A DNA stretch of 39,024 nucleotides from a virus. This document shows positions 8,470 to 15,488 of this stretch, in pieces (the first letter of the stretch is position 1; every line of letters starts with the position of its first letter). The position numbers were made by a program, and so were the translations under genes. Location: IMG/VR virus record IMGVR_UViG_3300008517_001638, positions 1 to 39,024 of that record, one strand, 5' to 3'. The notes below the pieces were generated by a model. That model was not told where the DNA came from and made no database searches. It saw only the letters and a program-made list of their open reading frames with translations.

Positions 8470-8761
8470 AGCGGTTTTACTCTCCACGGTTGTGGCATCA
8501 ATATCGTTTTTTATTAGCCACTCACAACTGCTTGTGGGGCTTAAGATCAAATTATACAAACCCAAAGGAGCGATGTTCTTTTACAATCTTATAACGTGTT
8601 GCTACTGCCTTGGACACTGGATAGCGGCCGCCGTGCTGATAATGTTTCCTGTGAAACTGTTCGGTATATACGCACCAGCGGATTACTTTTTAACATGGCT
8701 CGTGATAAGTTGGGTGGCTGGACTTCAGAGTCTGGCTGCGAGTCAACTGTGGGGGGAGTGA
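8462..8761 (+). CDS. small membrane protein, DUF1360-like
   Basis: 99 aa with about three membrane segments (roughly residues 4-28, 38-62 and 72-94). Between the first two is NLITCCYCLGHWIAA, which resembles the CPYCLGFW motif of the DUF1360 family found in several phages and Bacillus elements. The family has no established function. It could be an inner-membrane accessory protein; it lacks the neighbours that would argue for a holin. Confidence 0.68.
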   Translation: MIKAVLLSTVVASISFFISHSQLLVGLKIKLYKPKGAMFFYNLITCCYCLGHWIAAAVLIMFPVKLFGIYAPADYFLTWLVISWVAGLQSLAASQLWGE

Positions 8762-8956
8762 ATGTGTTGTGGAGGGAGACTGGATAAATTGACGAGAAAG
8801 AAATTCCGCCCGCCTCCTGTAGTGGTGGAACAGGTGAGTGATGAGTCGCTGTGTCCAACATGTGGGACGGTGTTGTTGTTGAGGCGCGGGTGTTGCGGTA
8901 AGCGGGGCAAGCTATATTGTCCCAATAAACAATGTACGGTGAAGGAGGTTAGGTAG
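8762..8956 (+). CDS. small zinc-ribbon protein
   Basis: 64 aa, Cys-rich: MCCGG at the start, CPTCGTVLLL in the middle, then CCGKRGKLYCPNKQC. The last two clusters form a four-Cys zinc ribbon. The ATG follows the previous stop directly and the gene ends immediately before the dehydrogenase of the metabolic cassette, with an AAGGAGG at its 3' end serving that gene. Role unknown. Confidence 0.68.
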   Translation: MCCGGRLDKLTRKKFRPPPVVVEQVSDESLCPTCGTVLLLRRGCCGKRGKLYCPNKQCTVKEVR

Positions 8957-9631
8957 ATGGCCGATGTATTGATAACTGGCTCAAGTAAAGGACTTGGTAG
9001 GAGTCTTGCTCTGACCTTTGCGCGCAACAACTATAACGTGATTATTCACGGGCGAAACAAAAAGCGGCTTGAAGAAGTCGAGCAGGCAGTGCGGGAATGG
9101 AACGTGGAATGCGATGTTGTTGTGGGACATTTGTCTGAGAGCCGAACTATCGAGAAGCTCGCTGAAATGGCGTGGGAAAAACGTATCGATGTACTTATTA
9201 ATAACGCAGGGACATATTCCAAGAAACCCATTGCGGAGGTTAGGGACATAGAAATGAGAGAAGTGATAGAAACGAACCTCATTGCGCCCATGCTATTGAT
9301 GAAGCGAATGGCATGGATGTTTAAATTAGAATGGGGCGGGAGAATAATCAATATAAATTCGGCGGCGGGTAAGGAACCAAACTTTCTCGAACCAATCTAT
9401 TGTGCGAGCAAACATGGGCTTCGAGGCCTTACAAGTTCATTACGGTGTAATTCAAATACGCAAATAATCGACGTCTATCCCGGCGCCATGAAGACAGATA
9501 TGGCGCAGGGGCGAGAGGATTTTAACGATCTCATTGATCCTAATGATGTGGCGCAGGCCATTTTTACATTATGTGAGAATTACAAGAGTTTAAAAATAAA
9601 GGAGGTTGCCATTGGTAGAAAGAACTACTAG
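8957..9631 (+). CDS. short-chain dehydrogenase/reductase
   Basis: 224 aa, classical SDR, a cytoplasmic NAD(P)-dependent oxidoreductase. The cofactor motif TGSSKGLG is at residues 7-14, the structural NNAG near residue 83, the catalytic Ser in NINSAAG near 132, and the catalytic pair in YCASKHG near 149-153. All four key elements are intact, so it should be active. The Arg in IHGRNKKR after the second strand suggests NADP preference, as known for the family. The substrate is unknown; a sugar or sugar-phosphate carbonyl is plausible from the neighbouring transketolase and dehydrogenase. It is the first gene of the cassette, with an AAGGAGG site upstream. Confidence 0.92.
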   Translation: MADVLITGSSKGLGRSLALTFARNNYNVIIHGRNKKRLEEVEQAVREWNVECDVVVGHLSESRTIEKLAEMAWEKRIDVLINNAGTYSKKPIAEVRDIEMREVIETNLIAPMLLMKRMAWMFKLEWGGRIININSAAGKEPNFLEPIYCASKHGLRGLTSSLRCNSNTQIIDVYPGAMKTDMAQGREDFNDLIDPNDVAQAIFTLCENYKSLKIKEVAIGRKNY

Positions 9632-10712
9632 CACAATAAAGTTTAAAGCGGCGATTCTAAAAAAACAAAACAAGCCTTTAATCGTAGATGAAATCAGCGT
9701 CTATCTTCCTGGCTTGGGTGTGGGAGAGGTGTTGGTCAAAGTCCGTGCTGCTTCGATATGCGGAAAGCAAATTGCTGAGATAACTGGGGCTGCGGGGCCT
9801 GACAAATACCTTCCGCACTTACTCGGTCACGAAGGGGGAGGAGTGGTTGAGGAAATCGGAGCGGGCGTAACAACGGTTAAGAGAGGAGATCCCGTGGTTA
9901 TGCATTGGAGGAAAGGGAATGGTATCGAAGCGAAGCCTCCGAAATACAAGTGGGGAGACAGGGAAGTGGGTGCAGGTCCAGTGGCGTGTTTTGCTGAATA
10001 TGCTGTGGTGAGTGAGAATCGACTGACTGCGATAGACAAGGAAATTCCCATGGAAATAGCTGCACTTATGGGTTGCGCTGTGACCACGGGACTGGGTATT
10101 GTGAATAACGATGCGAAGCTTAAGATCGGCCAATCCGTAGCGGTTATTGGTTGTGGAGGCGTGGGGTTGAATGTTATTGTGGGAGCGAAGATGGTATCAG
10201 CAAATCTAATAATCGCCGTTGACATTCATGAAGAAAAATTGGGAATGGCGAGGAAGTTCGGAGCGACTCACACAATTAATGGAAGGAGTTTTCTTTACTC
10301 ACCAAAGGCAAAAATTTTGGAAGACGTACTCAACAACCTGGCAAAGCAAATAAATGAGATTGCCGCTTTCGATGCAGTTGTGGAATGTACGGGCCATGCG
10401 GGACCAATAGCACTCGGATATAAGATCATCGGGCCGGGCGGCCGGTTGATCCTTGTAGGACAACCGCGTCATGGCGAATCCCTCACAATCCACTCTATGC
10501 GCCAGCACTATTGCGGAAAGACGGTGTTGGATTCTGAGGGGGGTCAAACTCGGCCCCATGTGGACATCCCCCGGTATATAAACTTATACCGTGAAGGGAA
10601 ATTGGATTTGGCTCCCCTCATTACCCATCGCTATCCATTGACCGAAATCAACAAAGCTATTGAGACGGTCAAGTTGGGCATGTGTGGGAAAGTTATTCTG
10701 GAGTTAGCATGA
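9612..10712 (+). CDS. zinc-type medium-chain alcohol dehydrogenase
   Basis: 366 aa from TTG at 9612, set by AAAGGAGG six nt upstream; the TTG at 9606 lies on that SD. It overlaps the SDR end by 20 nt. The catalytic zinc ligands are likely Cys in ASICGKQ (near 50) and His-Glu in LLGHEGGGVVEEIG (near 71). The NAD-binding motif is IGCGGVGLNVIVG (near 180), followed by AVDIHEEKLGMARKFGA. The structural zinc loop of four cysteines is replaced by HWRKGNGIEAKPPKYKW, a variant I associate with dehydrogenases of surface-polysaccharide loci. It probably oxidises or reduces a sugar or polyol; the substrate is not known. Confidence 0.9.
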   Translation: MVERTTSTIKFKAAILKKQNKPLIVDEISVYLPGLGVGEVLVKVRAASICGKQIAEITGAAGPDKYLPHLLGHEGGGVVEEIGAGVTTVKRGDPVVMHWRKGNGIEAKPPKYKWGDREVGAGPVACFAEYAVVSENRLTAIDKEIPMEIAALMGCAVTTGLGIVNNDAKLKIGQSVAVIGCGGVGLNVIVGAKMVSANLIIAVDIHEEKLGMARKFGATHTINGRSFLYSPKAKILEDVLNNLAKQINEIAAFDAVVECTGHAGPIALGYKIIGPGGRLILVGQPRHGESLTIHSMRQHYCGKTVLDSEGGQTRPHVDIPRYINLYREGKLDLAPLITHRYPLTEINKAIETVKLGMCGKVILELA

Positions 10713-10876
10713 ATATGTTTATTATTCAAGCGGTGATGAAGACTGATGAGACAGATGAAAATAAGGCTCTAAAAGAAGTGCGTGAATTGCTCCAGAAGAA
10801 GTTTCAGGTTGTAGCTTTAGTGATGACGCATTTTGATATGGATAAACAAAAGAATGCAATAAGGGGTCATACATGA
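10709..10876 (+). CDS. small hypothetical protein in the metabolic cassette
   Basis: 55 aa from the ATG at 10709, which overlaps the dehydrogenase stop (ATGA); its own stop overlaps the transketolase start the same way. The sequence reads as strand-helix-strand (FIIQAVMKTDE, KALKEVRELLQKKF, QVVALVMTHFDM), like a compact ferredoxin-like half. Not recognised. The tight coupling on both sides argues that it is a real gene and may act with the flanking enzymes. Confidence 0.6.
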   Translation: MNMFIIQAVMKTDETDENKALKEVRELLQKKFQVVALVMTHFDMDKQKNAIRGHT

Positions 10877-11622
10877 ATTCACAATTAAATGAACGGAGTA
10901 AACAGGTTCGCAGGGATACGATTAAACTTTCAAAGAGTAACGGTGGGTATCACTACGCCGGCTCGTTTTCAACAGTTGAAATCTTGATCGCTCTCTACGA
11001 TGAAATCATGACAGGCGAGGATAAATTCATATTAAGCAAAGGCCACGCCTGCTGGCCTTATTATGTCCTCCTCAGAGAGAAAGGATTGAAGCCGAAACTC
11101 GAAGGACATCCTACTTTGGATGAGAAGAATGGGGTTAGCTTCACTACTGGCTCCGAAGGACACGGATTCCCCGCTGCTGTGGGCATGGCTTTAGCCAGAA
11201 AGATTCAGGGCAAACCAGGACGTATTTATGTTCTGGTTGGTGATGGGGAATGTCAGGAGGGCACGACATGGGAGGCACTTCTCACGGGTGCTTTCCGAGA
11301 GTTAAATAATCTAACTGTTATCGTAGATTTCAACGGAATCCAAGGAGCGGGTTTTGTGAGAAATATTCTTCCTTTGCCCGGTCTTGCAGAGATCGCCTCA
11401 ACCATTGGTTGGTCAGTCTTAGAAATCAGCGGCCATTCTATGCCTGAGATACTCGGCGCTCTGAGATTCACAAGCACACATCCCTGTTTTATAGTTGCCC
11501 ACACTGTTAAAGGAAAGGGCGTTAGTTTCATGGAAAATATCCCTAAGTGGCACGCTTGCTGGCTCGATGGTGAAGAAGAGAAACAGGCATTCAGAGAACT
11601 GGAGGCAAATTGCAGTGAGTGA
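10873..11622 (+). CDS. transketolase N-terminal (TPP-binding) subunit
   Basis: 249 aa. With its partner at 13225 it would form a split transketolase moving a two-carbon ketol unit between sugars, using thiamine pyrophosphate. Motifs seen: KFILSKGHACWPYY (His near residue 57), GSEGHGFPAAVGMALA, the TPP/magnesium motif GDGECQEGTTWEA (near 122) ending in VDFNGIQG (near 150), and the late VKGKGVSFMEN with its substrate-site His (KWHAC). All are in the order expected for the N-terminal half of transketolase. The partner is not adjacent: three genes lie between. Start and stop both overlap neighbours. Confidence 0.92.
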   Translation: MNSQLNERSKQVRRDTIKLSKSNGGYHYAGSFSTVEILIALYDEIMTGEDKFILSKGHACWPYYVLLREKGLKPKLEGHPTLDEKNGVSFTTGSEGHGFPAAVGMALARKIQGKPGRIYVLVGDGECQEGTTWEALLTGAFRELNNLTVIVDFNGIQGAGFVRNILPLPGLAEIASTIGWSVLEISGHSMPEILGALRFTSTHPCFIVAHTVKGKGVSFMENIPKWHACWLDGEEEKQAFRELEANCSE

Positions 11623-12358
11623 GATATTGCTTATTATTTTTCTGGCTTGTGTCATGGAGGCTATTGATTCTTCATTAGGTATGATGTATGGCACACTGTT
11701 AAGCCCTATCTTTATTGGCATGGGATACGAACCTTTAGTTGTTGTACCGGCAATTTTGCTCTCTCAAGCAATAGGAGGGATGAGCGGAACTATGATGCAC
11801 CAGAAATTTAAGAATGCTGATTTCATGGGTTTTACAAGAGACACTAAAGTTGCTTTGGCTATGGTTGTTCCTGGGGTATTTGTTGTCGTCTTGGGCGTTT
11901 TTGCCGCATTGAATTTATCAAAGGTTTTTGTTAAGACCTATATTGGTGTTCTAGTGATTGCGATGAGCATTTTGTGTGTATCATCTTTTCGATATAAATT
12001 TGCTTGGTGGAAACATTATCTTGTTGGGACTTTGGCCGCATTTAATAAAACCTTAACTGGTGGCGGATTTGGGCCAGTAACAAGCACGGGCGGAATTATT
12101 GGGGGATTAAAAACCAGGGTGTCTGTAGCGACCACAACCTTTGCTGAGGTCTGCATATGCTTTAGTGCTTTTATTGTTTATCTTTTCTTCGCTGAGATTA
12201 ATTGGTCATTTGTCTTGATATTGTCTACAGGAGCTGCTCTTGGAGGGAGTTTTGGTCCGTATATTTGTGCACAAGTTTCACACAATTCACTCAGAAGAAT
12301 TATAGGTATTTTTGGAGTGCTATCGGGCTTGTGGTTGCTTTATAAAGTGTGGTTATAA
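11615..12358 (+). CDS. TauE/SafE-family membrane permease
   Basis: 247 aa from GTG at 11615, with GGAGG nine nt upstream; an in-frame ATG further up lies inside the transketolase gene and is less likely. The protein is strongly hydrophobic, with about seven or eight membrane segments. The N-terminal half has EAIDSSLGMMYGT and the second half NKTLTGGGFGPVTSTGG, the two internally related loops typical of TauE/SafE (DUF81) carriers. Family members export sulfite, sulfoacetate or related organic anions, but many have no known substrate. It probably acts in the host inner membrane. Permeases of this kind are rare in phage structural operons. Confidence 0.87.
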   Translation: MSEILLIIFLACVMEAIDSSLGMMYGTLLSPIFIGMGYEPLVVVPAILLSQAIGGMSGTMMHQKFKNADFMGFTRDTKVALAMVVPGVFVVVLGVFAALNLSKVFVKTYIGVLVIAMSILCVSSFRYKFAWWKHYLVGTLAAFNKTLTGGGFGPVTSTGGIIGGLKTRVSVATTTFAEVCICFSAFIVYLFFAEINWSFVLILSTGAALGGSFGPYICAQVSHNSLRRIIGIFGVLSGLWLLYKVWL

Positions 12359-12377
12359 TGTTAATAAGCTGTGAAGT

Positions 12378-12719
12378 ATGATGCATAAATATAGTCTTTT
12401 TATAGGTCGATACCAGCCGTTCCACGACGGCCACGAAAAGCTGATAAGGTCTGTGCTGGACGAGGGGAAGAATGTTTGTATAGCGATTAGGGACACAGAG
12501 AAAGATGAGAAAAATCCTTATAGCATCGACGAACGGACAAAGATGATTTTTGATAGATTCGTAAGAGAGGCGATCTTGGAAAGTAGGGTGCGTGTTGTGG
12601 TTATTCCGGACATCACTGAGGTCTGCTACGGCCGGAAGGTAGGTTGGGGAATTCGGGAAATAAAACTAGACGCTGCTACCGAGCGGATTTCAGCAACAAA
12701 AATAAGGGAAAAATCATGA
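12378..12719 (+). CDS. small nucleotidyltransferase of the cytidylyltransferase/NMNAT superfamily
   Basis: 113 aa. The N-terminal motif GRYQPFHDGHEKL (residues 10-22) contains the HxGH of this superfamily, and the C-terminal ISATKIRE (near 103) is the matching ISxTxIR motif. NPYSIDERTKMI after the second strand is also NMNAT-like. It is shorter than typical NMN adenylyltransferases (~170 aa) but keeps both catalytic motifs. It would transfer AMP or CMP from a nucleoside triphosphate to a phosphorylated metabolite. It is coupled (ATGA) to an APS-kinase-like gene, so the two may act on the same compound. The SD is weak. Confidence 0.82.
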   Translation: MMHKYSLFIGRYQPFHDGHEKLIRSVLDEGKNVCIAIRDTEKDEKNPYSIDERTKMIFDRFVREAILESRVRVVVIPDITEVCYGRKVGWGIREIKLDAATERISATKIREKS

Positions 12720-13228
12720 GTTTTACAATATGGTTTGTAGGGTTGCCGTGTTCCGGTAAAACAACGATAGCAAAAGAAGTTAAAAAGTTCTTAAAGGCTT
12801 CAACCGGAAGACCGATTGTTCATCTCGACGGTGACTACATGAGGGACGGGCTTACTAAAGGCCTTGGATTTTCTGATGAAGGTATTTGCGAAAACTTAAT
12901 GAGGGCAACATATGTGGCAAAGCTTTTGAATGAACAGGGCATTGTTGTTGTGGCGTCTTTTATCTCCCCATTTGAGAAAATGCGAAAGTTCGCCAGAGAG
13001 CAAATTAATAGGTATATTGAAGTGTGGGTGGACTGTCCGCCTGAAATATGTAAGAAAAGAGATGTTAAGGGGATGTGGAAATTGGCGGAAGAAGGGAAGC
13101 TTAAAGACTTCATAGATCAGGACCGATTTGAAGCTCCTAGTAATTGCGCGCTTCGGCTTGATACAAGTTTACATAGTATAAAATGTTGTGCTAGGAAGGC
13201 GATATATTTTTGCGAGGTAAGAAAATGA
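12716..13228 (+). CDS. adenylylsulfate (APS) kinase-like protein
   Basis: 170 aa from the ATG at 12716 (ATGA overlap; AAGGGA upstream). The P-loop GLPCSGKTT is at residues 9-17. VHLDGDYMRDGLTKGLGFS, FISPFEKMRKFAR, VWVDCPPEICKKRD and FEAPSN follow, each matching an APS kinase block in order. True APS kinases phosphorylate the 3'-OH of adenylylsulfate to make PAPS. Close relatives act on other nucleotide-linked compounds, such as the CDP-linked kinase of Campylobacter phosphoramidate synthesis. The neighbouring nucleotidyltransferase is not an ATP sulfurylase, so a different substrate is quite possible. Confidence 0.88.
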   Translation: MSFTIWFVGLPCSGKTTIAKEVKKFLKASTGRPIVHLDGDYMRDGLTKGLGFSDEGICENLMRATYVAKLLNEQGIVVVASFISPFEKMRKFAREQINRYIEVWVDCPPEICKKRDVKGMWKLAEEGKLKDFIDQDRFEAPSNCALRLDTSLHSIKCCARKAIYFCEVRK

Positions 13229-13695
13229 GAAAACAGTTCGGAAAGACTATTGTTGAGATCGCTGAAAAAGATGACAAGCTAGTATTGCTAATTGGAGATG
13301 TTTTTCAAGAAATGGATGAATTTGTAAAAAGGTTTCCAGGCCGATTCTATAACCTGGGGCTTTGCGAGCAAACAATGATAAGCACGGCTGCAGGCATGGC
13401 CTTAGAAGGACTGAGGCCGGTGGTCTATTCCATAACGCCGTTTTTGTTGGAGCGCCCGTTCGAGCAGATTAAAATAGATATAGATGAACAGAACCTGCCT
13501 GTCATGTTAGTGGGTTATGCTGATTATCCCATCCACGGGCCAACACACAGGCCATTGAATGCTCGGGACCTAGTGTCGCTTTTTAAAAATATTGTAGGAT
13601 ATTATCCAGAGAATTCGGTAGCCGTAAGGAAAGATATGCTGGATGCTCATGGGCGGCCGGCATTCATCAGTTTAAAAAAGGATAAGAGCCAATAA
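13225..13695 (+). CDS. transketolase C-terminal (pyrimidine-binding) subunit, short form
   Basis: 156 aa from the ATG at 13225 (ATGA overlap). It carries the TPP pyrimidine-binding domain: LIGDVFQEM, then NLGLCEQTMISTAAGMALEG with the catalytic Glu near residue 47, and PFLLERPFEQIKIDI. Typical split C-terminal subunits have ~300 aa and a third domain; this one ends after the pyrimidine domain, apparently by design since the end is clean and an SD for the next gene follows. It should pair with the subunit at 10873 to build the active site. Last gene of the metabolic cassette. Confidence 0.88.
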   Translation: MRKQFGKTIVEIAEKDDKLVLLIGDVFQEMDEFVKRFPGRFYNLGLCEQTMISTAAGMALEGLRPVVYSITPFLLERPFEQIKIDIDEQNLPVMLVGYADYPIHGPTHRPLNARDLVSLFKNIVGYYPENSVAVRKDMLDAHGRPAFISLKKDKSQ

Positions 13696-13706
13696 GGAGG
13701 CGTATT

Positions 13707-15275
13707 ATGCGCATAGAAAACATAACAAAAAATAGTGTTAAGGAACTACCAGACGTGGAGTTGAGGAATCTAAAGATCAGATTTATTGGCATTTATGACC
13801 GCTACTTCTCTGACCCCGAAATGAAGAAGGCAGTTGATCTGGACCGCAAAATATTTTATAACAAATATATAATACTGCGCACGGAGATGAGACAAAGAAG
13901 CATTGAATTCCACGAAGGCGTTGCGCTGGATAAAGAAGTTAACACCCGCCTCTTTGCGAAATCAGTATGGGGTCTTGATATCGCCGGCATGGGCGAGATA
14001 ACGATCGTGAAATCGTACGTGGCTGCGAGCGGGACATTTATCAAATCTCCTAAGTCGGCCGGGGAGATAGATGTTATCATTCGTAATGCAGAAGAGAATC
14101 GGGATGAGCGGTTGGAGAAGAAAATTGAAATAGAACTGAAAGCCCACACACAAAAAGTGCCGAATTTCATTTACTCTACCACGGGTCCCGGCAGCTCATA
14201 CATACCTATGTTTGATCTGGTGTTAAAAGCTAGGGAAGAGACAAAGCAGATAAAGGTGGTAAAAAAAGCTGAGATCACAAAAAAGACCGTCCCTATAGAG
14301 AAACCAGAAGAGACAGAGGATACAATTCGCATTCCCGTAGGCTCTGACTGCGAAGTGACGGCCACTATATCCATAGACAAAGAGCAGGGCATTAAGGCAC
14401 TCTACTGCGGAAAAATAAAAAAGATCCGCACTTATTTGTTTGACAAGAGGGTAAAGGCATGGACTGTGGCTACGGCCCGGGCCTGGATAAAAGAGCAGAG
14501 CGCGAAAACCGAAAAGGCGTTGGGCGAAGGTCAGGGAGTGGGCGAACCGAGACAGGGAGTAGGCGGCGCGGAAATTTGTGTCTGTCCTAAATGCGGATAT
14601 GAGGAAGAGCATAAAAGAGATGACCCTTGCAATAAGATCGAATGTCCTGAATGTGGGACTGCGATGAAAGGCAAAGCCCAGAAAGTGGAGAAAATACTGA
14701 CTGCAGCACAGCGAACGGAGTATGAAAAGGAAAGTGAACTGATTCGGGAGAATACTAAGACGGTTAAATACCCGCATAAGTTTGAGGGCGCAAAATACAC
14801 GCATCCGAATGGACATCCCCGTTGCATTCATTGTGGCGATGAAGAGCTGGTGGATGAACAAGGAAAGCAATTGCCGTGCGAGAAGCCAGTGGTGGAGAAA
14901 AACGTGGCTGCACAATTCACGATAATAAAAATAGACAAGAAAAAGCAAATGGTTGGTGGTGTAGTATACGAACCTGACGAAGTCGATACCCAGGACGATT
15001 TTGCAACCAAGGAAGAGATAGAAAAGGCAATGTACCGCTTTATGGAAAAATATGCCACAAACACAAAGCGTATACGCATAAACCATATGGGTAAAAAGCA
15101 CTTTTTTCCAATCATCGAATCCTTTGTCCCGGACGAGGACACTATAAAGGGAGATCAATCGTTGAAAAAGGGTGCGTGGTGGTTGATGGTTAAAGTTACC
15201 AGCGACAAAATTTGGAAGGATATCGAATCAGGCAAACTCACCGGCTTTAGTATGGGGGGGACGGCCAAAGCATAA
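13707..15275 (+). CDS. XkdF-type prohead protease with a large N-terminal extension
   Basis: 522 aa; XkdF-type proteins are usually shorter. The C-terminal domain (about 405-522) has QMVGGVVYEPDEVDTQDDF, IRINHMGKKHF, IIESFVPDEDT, GAWWLMVKV and TGFSMGGTA, the XkdF / Peptidase_S78_2 protease that matures the prohead. Upstream are two Cys clusters: CPKCGYEEEH...CPECG (about 290-320), a zinc ribbon, and CIHCGDEE (about 370). The N-terminal region has GTFIKSPKSAGEIDVIIR (about 107-124), which fits the G...DxD pattern of a nucleotidyltransferase fold, followed by FIYSTTGPGSSYIPMFDLVL. That last assignment is uncertain. An SD (AAGGAGG) precedes the ATG. Confidence 0.83.
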   Translation: MRIENITKNSVKELPDVELRNLKIRFIGIYDRYFSDPEMKKAVDLDRKIFYNKYIILRTEMRQRSIEFHEGVALDKEVNTRLFAKSVWGLDIAGMGEITIVKSYVAASGTFIKSPKSAGEIDVIIRNAEENRDERLEKKIEIELKAHTQKVPNFIYSTTGPGSSYIPMFDLVLKAREETKQIKVVKKAEITKKTVPIEKPEETEDTIRIPVGSDCEVTATISIDKEQGIKALYCGKIKKIRTYLFDKRVKAWTVATARAWIKEQSAKTEKALGEGQGVGEPRQGVGGAEICVCPKCGYEEEHKRDDPCNKIECPECGTAMKGKAQKVEKILTAAQRTEYEKESELIRENTKTVKYPHKFEGAKYTHPNGHPRCIHCGDEELVDEQGKQLPCEKPVVEKNVAAQFTIIKIDKKKQMVGGVVYEPDEVDTQDDFATKEEIEKAMYRFMEKYATNTKRIRINHMGKKHFFPIIESFVPDEDTIKGDQSLKKGAWWLMVKVTSDKIWKDIESGKLTGFSMGGTAKA

Positions 15276-15290
15276 TGGAAGTTATAAAAC

Positions 15291-15319
15291 TTGACACGAA
15301 AGATTGAGTGTGTTTTAAT
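15291..15319 (+). promoter_or_regulatory. sigma70-like promoter upstream of scaffold/capsid genes
   Basis: The -35 box TTGACA is at 15291-15296 and the -10 box TTTAAT at 15314-15319, with a 17-bp spacer that ends in an extended TGTGT. Eleven bases around the -35 (AAACTTGACAC) and eleven around the -10 (TGTGTTTTAAT) recur at 36179-36212. It lies in the 213-bp gap between protease and scaffold and should boost capsid expression. Confidence 0.75.
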
Positions 15320-15345
15320 TAACTTATAACTAGACGCAAAGTTTA

Positions 15346-15403
15346 GAATTTGAAGCCCGAATCCAGGCTGTCAGCGCAGTGGCGTTCGGGGCGTTCAAGA
15401 TTC
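15346..15403 (+). other. imperfect stem-loop in the scaffold leader
   Basis: The arm at 15346-15361 (GAATTTGAAGCCCGAA) pairs imperfectly with 15385-15403 (TTCGGGGCGTTCAAGATTC), enclosing about 23 nt. It lies in the leader made from the promoter at 15291, about 85 nt before the scaffold start. There is no U-run, so it is not a terminator. It may stabilise the mRNA or be a processing or regulatory site. Confidence 0.45.
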
Positions 15404-15488
15404 TGAAACACTTGATTTGAGAGTTTTGGACGCGCTTCGAGGGAAGGGGGTCAAAACACTTACAGACTATTATTTTAGGAGTTCTGTA

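Noticed and set aside
12378-13228. Complete PAPS synthesis (ATP sulfurylase plus APS kinase)
   Set aside because: The nucleotidyltransferase has cytidylyltransferase/NMNAT motifs rather than ATP sulfurylase ones, so sulfate activation is not shown.
10873-13695. Complete sulfoquinovose transketolase pathway
   Set aside because: Only a split transketolase and TauE carrier match; no isomerase, aldolase-type or sulfoacetaldehyde enzyme is present.
14223-15158. Long leftward open frame (311 aa) opposite the protease gene
   Set aside because: It is antisense to a well-supported XkdF-type gene, has odd composition rich in Phe/Leu/Tyr and no recognisable motif; it is a shadow.
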